Positions 17,904-26,665 of a DNA stretch of 64,000 nt are shown piece by piece; position 1 is the first letter of the stretch; each line of letters starts with the position of its first letter. Source of the stretch: Lichenibacterium ramalinae (GTDB lineage Bacteria; Pseudomonadota; Alphaproteobacteria; Rhizobiales; Beijerinckiaceae); the NCBI RefSeq assembly GCF_004137085.1, contig NZ_QYBC01000002.1:343702-407701 (forward strand), written 5' to 3'. The position numbers and the translations under genes are program-made. The notes beneath the pieces are model-generated. The model had not been told where the DNA came from. It saw only the letters and a list, made by a program, of their open reading frames with translations, and ran no database searches.

Positions 17904-20330
17904 TCACGAGCAGGCGACGTCGAGCGCCGCCGCGCCCAGCATGAGGGCCACCTCCCCGTCCGCCACGGGGCGCCCGAAGAGGAAGCCCTGCCCCACCGTG
18001 CAGCCGAACTGCCGCAACTGCAGCACCTGCAGCGGCGTCTCGACGCCCTCGGCGATCGTTTCCATGCCGAGATCGCGGGCGAGGCGCGTCGCGGCCCTGA
18101 CGATGGCGAGGCAACCCTCGTCGTGGCCGAGGTCCTGCACGAAGGAGCGGTCGATCTTGATCTTGTTGAACGGGAAGGCCCGCAGGTAGCTCAGGGAGGC
18201 GAAGCCGGTGCCGAAATCGTCGAGCGCGATCTGGATGCCGGCGTCGCGGAAACGGTGCAGCACGGCGAGGTTAAGGTCGTTGTCGATCAGCCGCACCGAT
18301 TCGGTGATCTCGAGTTCCAGCCGCTCCGGGGCCAGGCCCGAGCCCTCGAGCGCCGCCGCGACGGCCTCGGGGAGGCCGGGCGTGATGAACTGCACCGGGG
18401 ACAGGTTGACGGCGACCCGCACCGGCACGGGCCAGCGCGCCGCGGCCGCGCAGGCCTGCTCCAACACCCAGGCGCCGAGCCGCACGATCAGCCCCGTCTC
18501 CTCGGCGACCGGGATGAAGCAGCCGGGGTCGACGAGGCCCCGGGCGGGATGGTGCCAGCGCACCAGCGCCTCGAAGCCCGCGATGGACTCGGTCGCGAGG
18601 TCGACCTGCGGCTGGTAGTGGACCTCGAACTCGCCGCGGTCGAGGGCGCCGCGCAGGTCCTGCTCCAGGGCGCGGCGGCGGCGCACATCCTCGTCCATCC
18701 GCGCTTCGAAGACCTGGAAGGTGCCGCGGTGGACGCTCTTGGCGCGCTGCAGCGCCAGTTCGGCGTGCCGCAGCAGGCGGCCGGCGTCGCGGTCCGGGCC
18801 CGACAGGGCGATGCCGATGGTGGCGCCGACCAGCAGGTCCTGCCCCGCCACCACGAAGGGGTTCCGGAAGCCGTCGAGCAGGCGCCAGGCCATGCGCTCG
18901 ATCTCGGCGGGGGGGCCCGCCGCCTGCGCCACCACGACGAACTCGTCGGCGGCGAGCCGCACCACCACGTCGCGCTCGCGCATCTCGGCGGCGAGCCGCT
19001 CGCCCACCGCCTTCAGCAGGGCGTCGCCGGTGGCGTGGCCCAGGGCGTCGTTGAAGACGCGGAAGTCGTCGAGGTCGATCAGCAGGAGCGCCACGCCCGC
19101 CTCCTCGCCGCCCCTCGCGTCGAGGGCGGCGAGCAGGAGGTCGGCGAAGGCGACGCGGTTCGGCAGGCCCGTGAGGTCGTCGAACCGCGCCGCGCGGTCG
19201 AGCCGGCGCTCCATCTCGCGCCGCTCGGTGATGTCGTCGGCGATGCCGAGCACGAAGCGCGGGGGTTCGCCGGGCCGGCCCGCGATCGGCACCTTCCGGG
19301 TTCGGATCAGGCGGGTCGTCCCGTCCTCGCCGGGGGCGGCGAACTCGTAGCTGCGCGGCCGGCCGTCGCGCATCACGTCGAGGTCCCGGTCGCGCAGGAA
19401 GGCGGCGAGATCCTCCGGGAACAGGTCGAAATCCGTCCGGCCCAGCACGGGCGTGCTCAGGCTCACGGCCTGCAGCTCGGCGGCCCGGTTGAACAGGACG
19501 TAGCGCCCGTCCTCCTGCATGTCCTTGGCGAAGACGATGGACGGGATGGTCTGCACCACGCTGTCCAGGAAGGCGCGGGTCTGGTGGAGATCGTCGCGCC
19601 CCCGCTGCAGCTCGGTCATGTCGATCAGCGCCGTGACCACGGCGGGCCGGCCCTCGTGCCGGAACTCGGACGAATAGGGCAGGAGATCGAGGAAACCCCC
19701 ATCGGCGCGCAGGCAGCGCCACGGCGCGGCGTCGGGCAGCGGAGCAGAACGCCCGTTGGCGCAAAGGTCGCCCACCGCCAGCGTGAGGAAGTGCGCGCGG
19801 CCGTAGCCGAAGAGGTTCAGCGCGGCATCGTTGGCGGCGACGAACCTGTGGCTGTCCCGGTCGCGCACCAGGATGGGCACGGGGTTCGACTCGAACAGCA
19901 GCCGGAACGAGGCTTCGCGCCGCTTCAGGTCCGTGATGTCGATGCGCAGGCCGAGCCTCATCCCGTGCCGGGTGCGCTTGTCCTCCACGCGGATCCAGCG
20001 CCCGTCCGCCAACCGGTGCTCGAAGGCGCAGGCCGGCAGGCTCTGCTGGCGCAGCCGCTCCGCCACCCATTCCTCCTCGCACCCGATGGCGTCCGGCACC
20101 CGGCCGCTCGCCGCGATGTGCCGGAACACGGTCTCGACCGCCAGTCCGACGCGCAGGAAGTGCGGCGGATGGGCGTAGATGTCGGCATACCGGCCGTTCC
20201 AGCACAGGAGGCGGCCGCCGGCGTCGGAGATCACGATGCCCTCCGGCAACGCCTCGAACGCTTCCCCGAGCAGGGCCTCGGCCCCGGTGCCGGCCTGGTG
20301 CCGATCGTTCACCCGATCACCCCGCGACAT
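17904..20330 (-). CDS. PAS-GGDEF-EAL protein with degenerate GGDEF motif
   Basis: About 808 residues from the ATG at 20328-20330, which has GGGGA five bases upstream. Three PAS-type sensor segments (about 20-130, 140-250 and 255-375) precede a GGDEF domain and an EAL domain. The signature reads RLAADEF near residue 460 where active cyclases have RxGGDEF. Synthesis of c-di-GMP is therefore probably lost. The EAL half looks intact, with EVHYQPQV, EALVRW, NLSPVQF, EITES, DDFGTG and KIDRSF, so the expected activity is c-di-GMP hydrolysis, with the GGDEF part as a GTP-sensing or structural domain. No membrane helices are seen. Confidence 0.9.
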   Translation of the reverse strand: MSRGDRVNDRHQAGTGAEALLGEAFEALPEGIVISDAGGRLLCWNGRYADIYAHPPHFLRVGLAVETVFRHIAASGRVPDAIGCEEEWVAERLRQQSLPACAFEHRLADGRWIRVEDKRTRHGMRLGLRIDITDLKRREASFRLLFESNPVPILVRDRDSHRFVAANDAALNLFGYGRAHFLTLAVGDLCANGRSAPLPDAAPWRCLRADGGFLDLLPYSSEFRHEGRPAVVTALIDMTELQRGRDDLHQTRAFLDSVVQTIPSIVFAKDMQEDGRYVLFNRAAELQAVSLSTPVLGRTDFDLFPEDLAAFLRDRDLDVMRDGRPRSYEFAAPGEDGTTRLIRTRKVPIAGRPGEPPRFVLGIADDITERREMERRLDRAARFDDLTGLPNRVAFADLLLAALDARGGEEAGVALLLIDLDDFRVFNDALGHATGDALLKAVGERLAAEMRERDVVVRLAADEFVVVAQAAGPPAEIERMAWRLLDGFRNPFVVAGQDLLVGATIGIALSGPDRDAGRLLRHAELALQRAKSVHRGTFQVFEARMDEDVRRRRALEQDLRGALDRGEFEVHYQPQVDLATESIAGFEALVRWHHPARGLVDPGCFIPVAEETGLIVRLGAWVLEQACAAAARWPVPVRVAVNLSPVQFITPGLPEAVAAALEGSGLAPERLELEITESVRLIDNDLNLAVLHRFRDAGIQIALDDFGTGFASLSYLRAFPFNKIKIDRSFVQDLGHDEGCLAIVRAATRLARDLGMETIAEGVETPLQVLQLRQFGCTVGQGFLFGRPVADGEVALMLGAAALDVACS

Positions 20331-20727
20331 GGATGTCCCCATCCGCCCGCACCTCGTGCCGTCCGGTCCGCCCGGGAGCAGCATCGGCTCGGAATCGCCT
20401 CGGCGACTCCCAAGCCGATGAAACTGCTCTCGATCCGAACCCGGAGCCCAGTCGCCCAACGCGAAAGCCTTCCTGAGGTTAGGGCCTCGAGGACTTGCGG
20501 AAAGGTTGCCTGCCGCAGGGGCGGGACGGACCGCGCGGCGGCCCGACATGACGCAAAGGAAAGCATGCGCCCGAGGGCGCTCGCCGGCACGCCGGCCCTG
20601 CACCCAGGCACGCGCCACGCCGTTCAAGACGGCCCGGGCAAAAGGCCCGCCGCACCGCGGATCCTTTCGTCCGGCAGGGTGAACGAAGCCTTGCACGGGG
20701 ACGGTGCCGAGCCCGTCCCCGGGCAGG
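20331..20727. other. 397-bp gap between two minus-strand genes
   Basis: The frame of the PAS-GGDEF-EAL gene stays open through most of this stretch, but the translation is Arg/Pro/Gly-rich and unlike its domains, so I treat it as non-coding leader. It contains the small dyad CGGGC-AAAAG-GCCCG at about 20635-20649 and the hairpin at 20696-20721 just after the bestrophin stop. Nothing else is recognisable. Confidence 0.5.
20696..20721 (-). terminator. Hairpin after the bestrophin-like gene
   Basis: CGGGGACGG and CCGTCCCCG form a perfect 9-bp stem around an 8-nt loop. It begins 7 bp after the bestrophin-like stop codon on the minus strand. No T-tract follows, so it is a possible but unproven terminator for the carbonic anhydrase-bestrophin pair. 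Confidence 0.45.
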
Positions 20728-21624
20728 TCAGCGCAGGATGCCCCGCACGGGATGGAGCGGCGGCGGCACGTCCCGGTCTCCGACCGCCTGCCGCAGGTCG
20801 ATCTCGACGGTCCGGGTGATGGCGCTCATCGGCACGTCGTAGACCGAGCGCATGAACGGGTCCTCGAGGTGCCGACCGGACTCGTCCAGCGCCAGGAACA
20901 CGAAGCCGATCACGGCCGAGCCCAGCGGGGTCAGCAGGTTGAGGTCCGGCACGATGCCGAAGGGCAGCATCAGGCAGTAGGCGGTGACGAAGACGCGCGA
21001 GAAGGCCGCGTATTGCTGCGGCATGGGGGTGTTGCGGATGCGTTCGAGCCCGCCCTGGGAATCGGTCAGCGCCGTCAGCGTGGTGTTGAGGGACGAGGCT
21101 TCGATGCTGTCGAGCCAGCCCTCCCGCCGCGCCGCCAGGAGCAGCTCCGCCATCTCGCGCTGGATGGCGAAGGGCGGGTTCGCCGCCTGGGTCACCCGCG
21201 CCAGGGCCTGGTGCGACAGGAAGGGCGCGATGTCGTGGGTCGGGTCCTCGCGGCGCATGAAGCAGCGCAGCGCGTGGGCCCAGGCGATCTGGTGGTGCAC
21301 CAGGTGGTAGCGCGTCTTTTCGGCCTCGGGGGGCACCACCAGCAGCGTCAGGCCGCGGGCGAAGGAGCGCGAATTGTTGAGCACCGACCCCCACAGCGTG
21401 CGGGCTTCCCACCAGCGCGCATAGGCGGTGTTGTTGCGCACGCCGAGGAAGACGGCGAGGCCGGTGCCGAGCAGGGGCAGCGGCAGGCCGGCCGGGACGA
21501 TCCAGGTCCAGTTCAGCCCCACATAGGCGATGGTCACCAGCGTATCGAGCAGGAACAGCCCGACGAGCGGCCGCCAGACTTCGCGGAGCGTGTCGGTGAT
21601 GCGGAACCGGTCGACGACGACCAT
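20728..21624 (-). CDS. Bestrophin-like (UPF0187) membrane channel
   Basis: 298 residues with N-terminal helices (VWRPLVGLFLLDTLVTIAYVGL and PLPLLGTGLAVFLGVRNNTAYARWWEAR) and a later helical pair near 205-240. The RNNTAYARWWEAR segment and the terminal DVPMSAITRTVEIDLRQ are typical of bacterial bestrophin-family anion channels. The ATG at 21622-21624 overlaps the carbonic anhydrase stop (ATGA). A bestrophin-like channel coupled to a carbonic anhydrase suggests bicarbonate movement linked to CO2 hydration. That functional coupling is inferred from the gene pair. Confidence 0.88.
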   Translation of the reverse strand: MVVVDRFRITDTLREVWRPLVGLFLLDTLVTIAYVGLNWTWIVPAGLPLPLLGTGLAVFLGVRNNTAYARWWEARTLWGSVLNNSRSFARGLTLLVVPPEAEKTRYHLVHHQIAWAHALRCFMRREDPTHDIAPFLSHQALARVTQAANPPFAIQREMAELLLAARREGWLDSIEASSLNTTLTALTDSQGGLERIRNTPMPQQYAAFSRVFVTAYCLMLPFGIVPDLNLLTPLGSAVIGFVFLALDESGRHLEDPFMRSVYDVPMSAITRTVEIDLRQAVGDRDVPPPLHPVRGILR

Positions 21625-22322
21625 CAGGCGTTCGCCTTGCGCTTCAGGCCCTGGCTTTCCTCGAAGGGGACCATCCGGCCCTGGGCGGCGTCGTGCAGGC
21701 TGATCGAGCCCGTCTCGATGTCGTAGACCCAGCCGTGGAGTTCGACCCTGCCGCTCGCGATGCCGGCCGCGACCGCCGGATGGGTGCTGAGGTGCTGGAG
21801 CTGGGTGACGACGTTCTGCTCCACCAGCGCCTGGATCTTGTCGTCGCCCTCGAGCTCGGGATGCAGCACCTCGACGACGCTGCGCGCCGCGTGGGCGTTG
21901 CGCAGCCAGGACCGCACCGTGGGCATGTTGTCGAGCTTGGCGGGGTCGCGGATCAGGCCCGCCATGGCGCCGCAGTTGGAATGGCCGCAGACCACGATGT
22001 CGGTGACGCCGAGCGCCACCACGGCATATTCCACGACCGCCGACACGCCCCCCATCATCTCCCCGTAGGCCGGGACGATGTTGCCGATGTTGCGGCACAC
22101 GAAGAGGTCGCCCGGCTCCGTCTGGGTGATCATCTCGGGCACGACGCGGCTGTCCGCGCAGGTGATGAACAGGATGCGGGGGTTCTGCCCCTTGGCGAGT
22201 TCCTCGAACCGCTCGCGGCGCTCGGGGAAGACGTTGTCGCGGAACTCGCGCACGCCGTCGAACAGACGCTCGACGGGGTCCTCGGCGACGGCCGGCGAGG
22301 GAACGGGCTGGGATTCGGACAT
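21624..22322 (-). CDS. Beta-class carbonic anhydrase
   Basis: 232 residues. Interconverts CO2 and bicarbonate in the cytoplasm. The zinc ligands Cys55 (in CADSRV), His114 and Cys117 (in CGHSNCGAM) are all present, together with the Asp57-Arg59 dyad, so the enzyme should be active. The C-terminus is basic and short. The ATG at 22320-22322 is used because upstream in-frame sequence is Arg/Pro-rich and does not match the family. It is coupled by a 4-base overlap to the bestrophin-like channel gene. Confidence 0.95.
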   Translation of the reverse strand: MSESQPVPSPAVAEDPVERLFDGVREFRDNVFPERRERFEELAKGQNPRILFITCADSRVVPEMITQTEPGDLFVCRNIGNIVPAYGEMMGGVSAVVEYAVVALGVTDIVVCGHSNCGAMAGLIRDPAKLDNMPTVRSWLRNAHAARSVVEVLHPELEGDDKIQALVEQNVVTQLQHLSTHPAVAAGIASGRVELHGWVYDIETGSISLHDAAQGRMVPFEESQGLKRKANA

Positions 22323-22673
22323 GGAAAGCCTCCGGGACGAAACGGGCAGGACCGCTGCGGGGGTCGAGGCCAGGATCCGCGCTGCACTGCGACATGGCAA
22401 TGCGGAAACGACGCGCCGGGTTCTGGCCCGGAACCGGCCGCACCGGGCCGGCACCTCCGGTCCGACCGGGATCCCGTTGACGCCGCGACGGTTTCCCGCC
22501 CGCCCGGCGGGCCCATGAAGTTTTGTCCACCTCCGGCCCGGCGGCGGCGGGCCGCCGCGATGCCGCAGCGGGGCCGCTATCGCCCAGGCGCGGGCGAACA
22601 CCCATTTGAGGGGACAGAGGCCGGTGGAACGCCACCGGTCCCAGCAGGGACGGCTTCAGGTTTGACCGAGACG
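22323..22673. other. 351-bp divergent promoter region
   Basis: Lies between the start codons of the carbonic anhydrase (minus) and amidotransferase (plus) genes. No gene is supported. I see no strong promoter pair or long inverted repeat. It must contain both promoters. Confidence 0.5.
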
Positions 22674-23525
22674 ATGAGGCTGCTGATCGCCGAAAGCGAA
22701 CCGCCGGAGGCGCGCGACGCCCGGCGGGCAGCGACGGGCAAGAGCAGCGGCGAAACCTATGTGGCGGCGCTGCGGACGCTCGTGCCCGACGCCAGCTTCG
22801 ACCTGCACCAGCCGGCCGAACCGGGCGGCCTGCCGGCGGCGCTGGCCGACTACGACGGCGTGTTCCTGTCGGGCTCGCCCCTGCACGTCTACCACGACGA
22901 CCACGCCGTCCGGGCCAATGTCGAGTTCATGCGGGCGGTCTTCGCCGCCGGGGTGCCGAGCTTCGGCTCCTGCGCGGGGCTGCACCTCGCCGTGGCGGCG
23001 GCAGGCGGGTCGGTGCGGCGCAACCCGGACGGCCACGAGGTGGGGTTGGCGCGCCGCATCGTGCCCACGGCCGAAGGCGCGCGCCATCCGCTGCTGGCCG
23101 GCCGACCCGCCGCCTTCGATGCCCCGGCCGTGCACGGCGACGAGGTCGAGACCCTGCCCCCCGGCGGGGCGCTGCTGCTCGCCGGCAATGCCGTCTCCCC
23201 GGTGCAGGCCGCCGAGATCCGGCACGGCGCCGGCGTCTTCTGGGGCGTGCAATACCACCCCGAACTGCCGCTCGAGGAACTCGCCCAGGCCATCCGCCGC
23301 CAGGCGGGGGAGCTCGTGGAGCGCGGCCTCGCCCGGGACGAGGGATCCGTCGAGGACCAGGCCGCGCTGTTCGAGGGCCTCGGCCGCGAGCCCGACAGGC
23401 TGGACCTCGCCTGGCGTCTCGGCGTCGACCGCGAGATCACCGAGCAGGCGCGGCGTCAGCGCGAACTCGCCAACGTGCTGGCATCGCTCGTCAGGCCCAC
23501 GCAGTCGCGGCGGGGCCGGGCCTGA
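22674..23525 (+). CDS. Class I glutamine amidotransferase-like protein
   Basis: 283 residues. The N-terminal 200 residues match the triad-type class I amidotransferase fold: LADYDGVFLSGSPLHVYHDD, nucleophile Cys100 in FGSCAGLHLAV, and the His-Glu pair in WGVQYHPELPLEEL. It resembles GMP synthase-like standalone GATases. The last 80 residues are a helical extension of unknown role. With no synthase partner adjacent, it may hydrolyse a gamma-glutamyl compound rather than feed ammonia to a partner. The ATG at 22674 fits the beginning MRLLIAESEPP. Confidence 0.85.
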   Translation: MRLLIAESEPPEARDARRAATGKSSGETYVAALRTLVPDASFDLHQPAEPGGLPAALADYDGVFLSGSPLHVYHDDHAVRANVEFMRAVFAAGVPSFGSCAGLHLAVAAAGGSVRRNPDGHEVGLARRIVPTAEGARHPLLAGRPAAFDAPAVHGDEVETLPPGGALLLAGNAVSPVQAAEIRHGAGVFWGVQYHPELPLEELAQAIRRQAGELVERGLARDEGSVEDQAALFEGLGREPDRLDLAWRLGVDREITEQARRQRELANVLASLVRPTQSRRGRA

Positions 23526-23530
23526 AAAAC

Positions 23531-23547
23531 GTGGGATAAAGTCCCAC
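23531..23547. repeat. Perfect hairpin after the amidotransferase gene
   Basis: GTGGGA and TCCCAC flank a TAAAG loop 6-22 bp after the amidotransferase stop. It lies in a locally AT-richer spot before the membrane-protein gene. It could be a terminator lacking a T-tract, or an operator for the next gene. Confidence 0.4.
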
Positions 23548-23620
23548 ATTCTGCGCCCCGTTCCACGTTTCGGCCGTGTTTCCCCACGACACCCGGCCGG
23601 GAACGGACGGGACGGGACCT

Positions 23621-25927
23621 ATGGCGACGGGCATGAGGGACTTCGGAGCCGCGCTGTTGCTCGCCGCGGTGGCAACGGTCTTCGTGTTCCATGCCGGTCT
23701 GCCCGCCCTCCCCCGCGACGGCCTCGACCCGTCCTGGGTCGCCGTGATGGGCGAAGCCGCCGACCGGCCCGCGCGCTGGGGCGTCGACACCGCCTTCACC
23801 TACGGCCCGGCCTCGCCCGTCGTGTCGGGCTACGCCAACAACGCCTACCTCGGCCGGACGCTGCCCCTGCAGGTCGGCTTCGCGGCGCTGTTCGGCACCT
23901 GCGCGGCCCTGGTGCTGGCGGGAGGGTCGGGCCGCCGCGCCCTGGCCGGAACGCTCGCCTGCGGCGTCGTGCTGGCGGCGGCCCGCGGCATGCCGGACGC
24001 ACTCTTCCTCGCCCTGCCGATGCCGGTGCTGCTCCTGGCGCTGCGGGACGCGCCGCGGCGCGGCACCGTCGCGGCGACGCTGGCCGGGGCCTTCGGCCTG
24101 GGGCTGTCCGGCATGGTCAAGATGAGCTTTCCGCTCGCGGCCCTGCCGCTGCTGGCGCTGGCCGACGCCGCGGTCCTGCGCCGCCGGCGGCCGCCGCTCC
24201 TGCTGGGCAGCTTCGCGCTGGGCGTCGTGGCGGGGGCGTTGCTCTACGGGCAGCGCCTGTCCGACCTGCCCGCCTACATCGCCCTGCAGGGCGAGGAGGT
24301 GGTGGGCTATGCCGCCGCCATGGCGATCGACGGGCCCGATTGGGACCTCGTTCCCTTCCTGGTCTTGGCGCCCGCCCTGGTGGTGGCCCTGGCCGTCGCC
24401 GGGCGCGGGCCGGGGCGACGCGCGGCGGCCCTCGGCCTCGCCGTCGCGCTGCTGGTGCTGTTCAAGGCCGGGTTCATCCGCCACGACCTCCATTCCGCCA
24501 TCGCCTGGACGGGCTCGTGCCTGCTCGGCACGCTCGTCGCCTGGGCGCGCCTGCCCCGCCGCGGCGCGGTCGCCGTCACGGCCGCCGCCCTGGCCGTGGT
24601 GCTGGTCTACCTGCCGGTCATGACGGTGCGGCAGAGCGTGCGCCAGGGCCGCGCCGCCGCCCTGGCGAACCTCTACGGCACCTGGCTGGTGGCGGACCCG
24701 GCCCGCACGCTGGCGTCGGAGGCGGAACTGCTGCTGCGTCCCGCGGCCTTCCGGGAGCGCCTCGCCCGCGACAAGGCCGCGGCCTGGGCGGGGATCGCCG
24801 CCGCCGGGCCGCTCGACGCCCTGCCCGGCCCCGTCGACATCATCCCGTCGCTGCAGACCCGGGTGCTGGCGGCGGGGCTCGACTACCGGGGGCGGCCGAG
24901 CTTCCAGGAATACTCCACCTACACGGCGGGCCTCGCCGCCGCCAACCGGGCCTTCCTGGAGGGCGACCGCGCCCCGCGGTGGGTGCTGTTCGGGCCCGAA
25001 CTGCCGCTCGGCGTCATGGCGCTCGACAACCGCTTTCCGGCCTTCGCCGAGGGCACGCTGTGGCGCGACCTGCTCGGCCGCTACCGCCCGGTCCGCCGCA
25101 TCGGCGCGCTGGTGGCGCTGGAGCGCCGCGCCGTGCCGGTCCCGGTGCCGGAAGGGCCGGCACGGGACGGCGTCGCGGCTTTCGGCGCCTTCGTCCCGGT
25201 GCCGGAAGACGGGCCGCTCTGGGCGACGCTCGACGTCCGCCTCAACCTCGCCGGCCGGGTCCTGTCGGCCCTGTTCCGGCCGCCGCTGCTCACCCTGGCG
25301 GTGCGGCTCGGCGACGGCGGCGAGCGGCGTTTCCGGCTCGTGCCGGCCCTCGCCGCCGGCGGCTTCCTGCTGACGCCGCTCGTCGACAACGCTTCGGACT
25401 ACGAAGCCCTGGCGGCGGGCGAGGCCGCCGGAGCGGGCCGGCGCGTCACCGCCGTGGCGGTGGAGGCGTCCAGCGCCGGGCGCTGGTTCTTCGCCGCCGA
25501 CATCCGCCTGACGCTGCGCGCCCTCGACCTGTCGGGCCTCGCCGCGGCGCCATCCGGCGCGCCGGCGCCCGCCGGCACGCCCGCGTCCCTGCCGCCGGTG
25601 CTGAGCCTGCCGCTCCGGGCCTGGCCGGTCGCGGGCGGACGGCGGCACGTGGTGCTGCGCTTCGGGCTCGGCGACGCGGCGCCGGCCGGGCCGGTCTGCT
25701 TCGCCGCCATGGCGGCGGACGGCCGCCGGGAGGACCTGCTGCGGCGCTGCCTCGACGCCGCCGACGGGCGGCGCGGGCCCGAGACAGCGGCGCTCGACCT
25801 CCCCGACGCCGTCACCGAGCTCGCCCTCGAAACGCACTGCGCGGCGGGCCGGTCCTGCGGCGGCGCCTGGGGCTGGACGGCACCGGACGGGAGCGCCGCC
25901 TCCGTCCCGCCCGGAGCGCTGCCGTGA
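23621..25927 (+). CDS. Large polytopic membrane protein of unknown function
   Basis: 768 residues. The first ~340 contain about ten membrane helices (for example FGAALLLAAVATVFVFHAGL and VALALGLAVALLVLF-like stretches). The periplasmic loop after helix 1 has LPRDGLDPSWVAVMGEA and AFTYGPASPVV, reminiscent of GT-C glycosyltransferases. The remaining ~420 residues appear extracytoplasmic and soluble. No catalytic motif can be named securely. The ATG at 23621 is preceded by a GGGAC-rich stretch. The gene stands between the amidotransferase and a ThiE-like gene, with no cell-surface polysaccharide cluster around it. Confidence 0.75.
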   Translation: MATGMRDFGAALLLAAVATVFVFHAGLPALPRDGLDPSWVAVMGEAADRPARWGVDTAFTYGPASPVVSGYANNAYLGRTLPLQVGFAALFGTCAALVLAGGSGRRALAGTLACGVVLAAARGMPDALFLALPMPVLLLALRDAPRRGTVAATLAGAFGLGLSGMVKMSFPLAALPLLALADAAVLRRRRPPLLLGSFALGVVAGALLYGQRLSDLPAYIALQGEEVVGYAAAMAIDGPDWDLVPFLVLAPALVVALAVAGRGPGRRAAALGLAVALLVLFKAGFIRHDLHSAIAWTGSCLLGTLVAWARLPRRGAVAVTAAALAVVLVYLPVMTVRQSVRQGRAAALANLYGTWLVADPARTLASEAELLLRPAAFRERLARDKAAAWAGIAAAGPLDALPGPVDIIPSLQTRVLAAGLDYRGRPSFQEYSTYTAGLAAANRAFLEGDRAPRWVLFGPELPLGVMALDNRFPAFAEGTLWRDLLGRYRPVRRIGALVALERRAVPVPVPEGPARDGVAAFGAFVPVPEDGPLWATLDVRLNLAGRVLSALFRPPLLTLAVRLGDGGERRFRLVPALAAGGFLLTPLVDNASDYEALAAGEAAGAGRRVTAVAVEASSAGRWFFAADIRLTLRALDLSGLAAAPSGAPAPAGTPASLPPVLSLPLRAWPVAGGRRHVVLRFGLGDAAPAGPVCFAAMAADGRREDLLRRCLDAADGRRGPETAALDLPDAVTELALETHCAAGRSCGGAWGWTAPDGSAASVPPGALP

Positions 25928-26008
25928 TGCGGCCCCCCGGGGGAGCCGCGGTTTCGCCGGAATCGCTGCGGATAAGCGGGGAGCCCCCACCAAACCGATC
26001 GCCGCCCC

Positions 26009-26665
26009 ATGCCCGACCCCCGCACCCGGTTGTTCCTCGTCACCGCGCCCGTCGCCTCGGCCGCCGAGGCCCGGCCGGCGATCGCGGCGGCGCTGGCCGG
26101 CGGCGACGTCGCCTGCCTGCTGCTGCGCCTCGCGCCCGCGGCCGAGCGCGACCGCAAGGACGCCGTGAAGGGCCTCGCCGCCGCCGTGCAGGACGCCGGC
26201 ACGGCGCTGCTGCTCGAGGACCCGCGCCTCGTGGCCCACACGGGCGCCGACGGCGTCCACGCGGCCGGGGCCGACGAGCCTTTCGCGGCAGCGCTCGACG
26301 CCATGAAGCCCGACCGCATCGTCGGCGTCGGGACGCTCGCCTCGCGCGACGACGCCATGCGGGCCGGCGAGGCGGGGGCCGACTACCTGATGTTCGGCGA
26401 CGCGGGTTTCGCCGCGGACGGACCCTCCGTCGAGGAGGTCGCCGACGCCGCCGGCTGGTGGGCGGGGATCTTCAACGTGCCCTGCGTGGCCTTCGCCCGC
26501 GCGCTCGCCGACGTCGAGATGCTGGCCCTCACCGGCGCGGAGTTCGTGGCGCTCGGCGACGCCGTCTGGGACGACCCCCGCGGGCCCGGGGCCGCCGTGG
26601 CCGAGGCCGAAGCCGCCCTCGCCCGCGCCGAAGCCCTGCTCGCCGCGGAGGAGGCCGAAGCGTGA
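26009..26665 (+). CDS. Thiamine phosphate synthase-like (ThiE fold) protein
   Basis: 218 residues with the TIM-barrel pattern of ThiE: LFLVTAPVAS start, EDPRLVAHTGADGVHAAG in the middle and AGEAGADYLMFGD later. Several ThiE signature residues differ. The usual QLRxK strand reads LLLRLAP, and the GxSTH strand reads GVGTLAS. Catalysis of the pyrimidine-thiazole coupling is therefore uncertain. Rhizobial genomes often carry such a divergent copy. Its stop overlaps the Sel1-repeat gene by 4 bases (GTGA), so the two are probably translated together. Confidence 0.75.
   Translation: MPDPRTRLFLVTAPVASAAEARPAIAAALAGGDVACLLLRLAPAAERDRKDAVKGLAAAVQDAGTALLLEDPRLVAHTGADGVHAAGADEPFAAALDAMKPDRIVGVGTLASRDDAMRAGEAGADYLMFGDAGFAADGPSVEEVADAAGWWAGIFNVPCVAFARALADVEMLALTGAEFVALGDAVWDDPRGPGAAVAEAEAALARAEALLAAEEAEA

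Noticed and set aside
23796..26260. Long minus-strand frames opposite the 768-residue membrane protein and neighbours
   Set aside because: High-GC shadow frames, rich in Arg/Gly/Gln, with no domain pattern. The plus-strand products have clear helices and folds.
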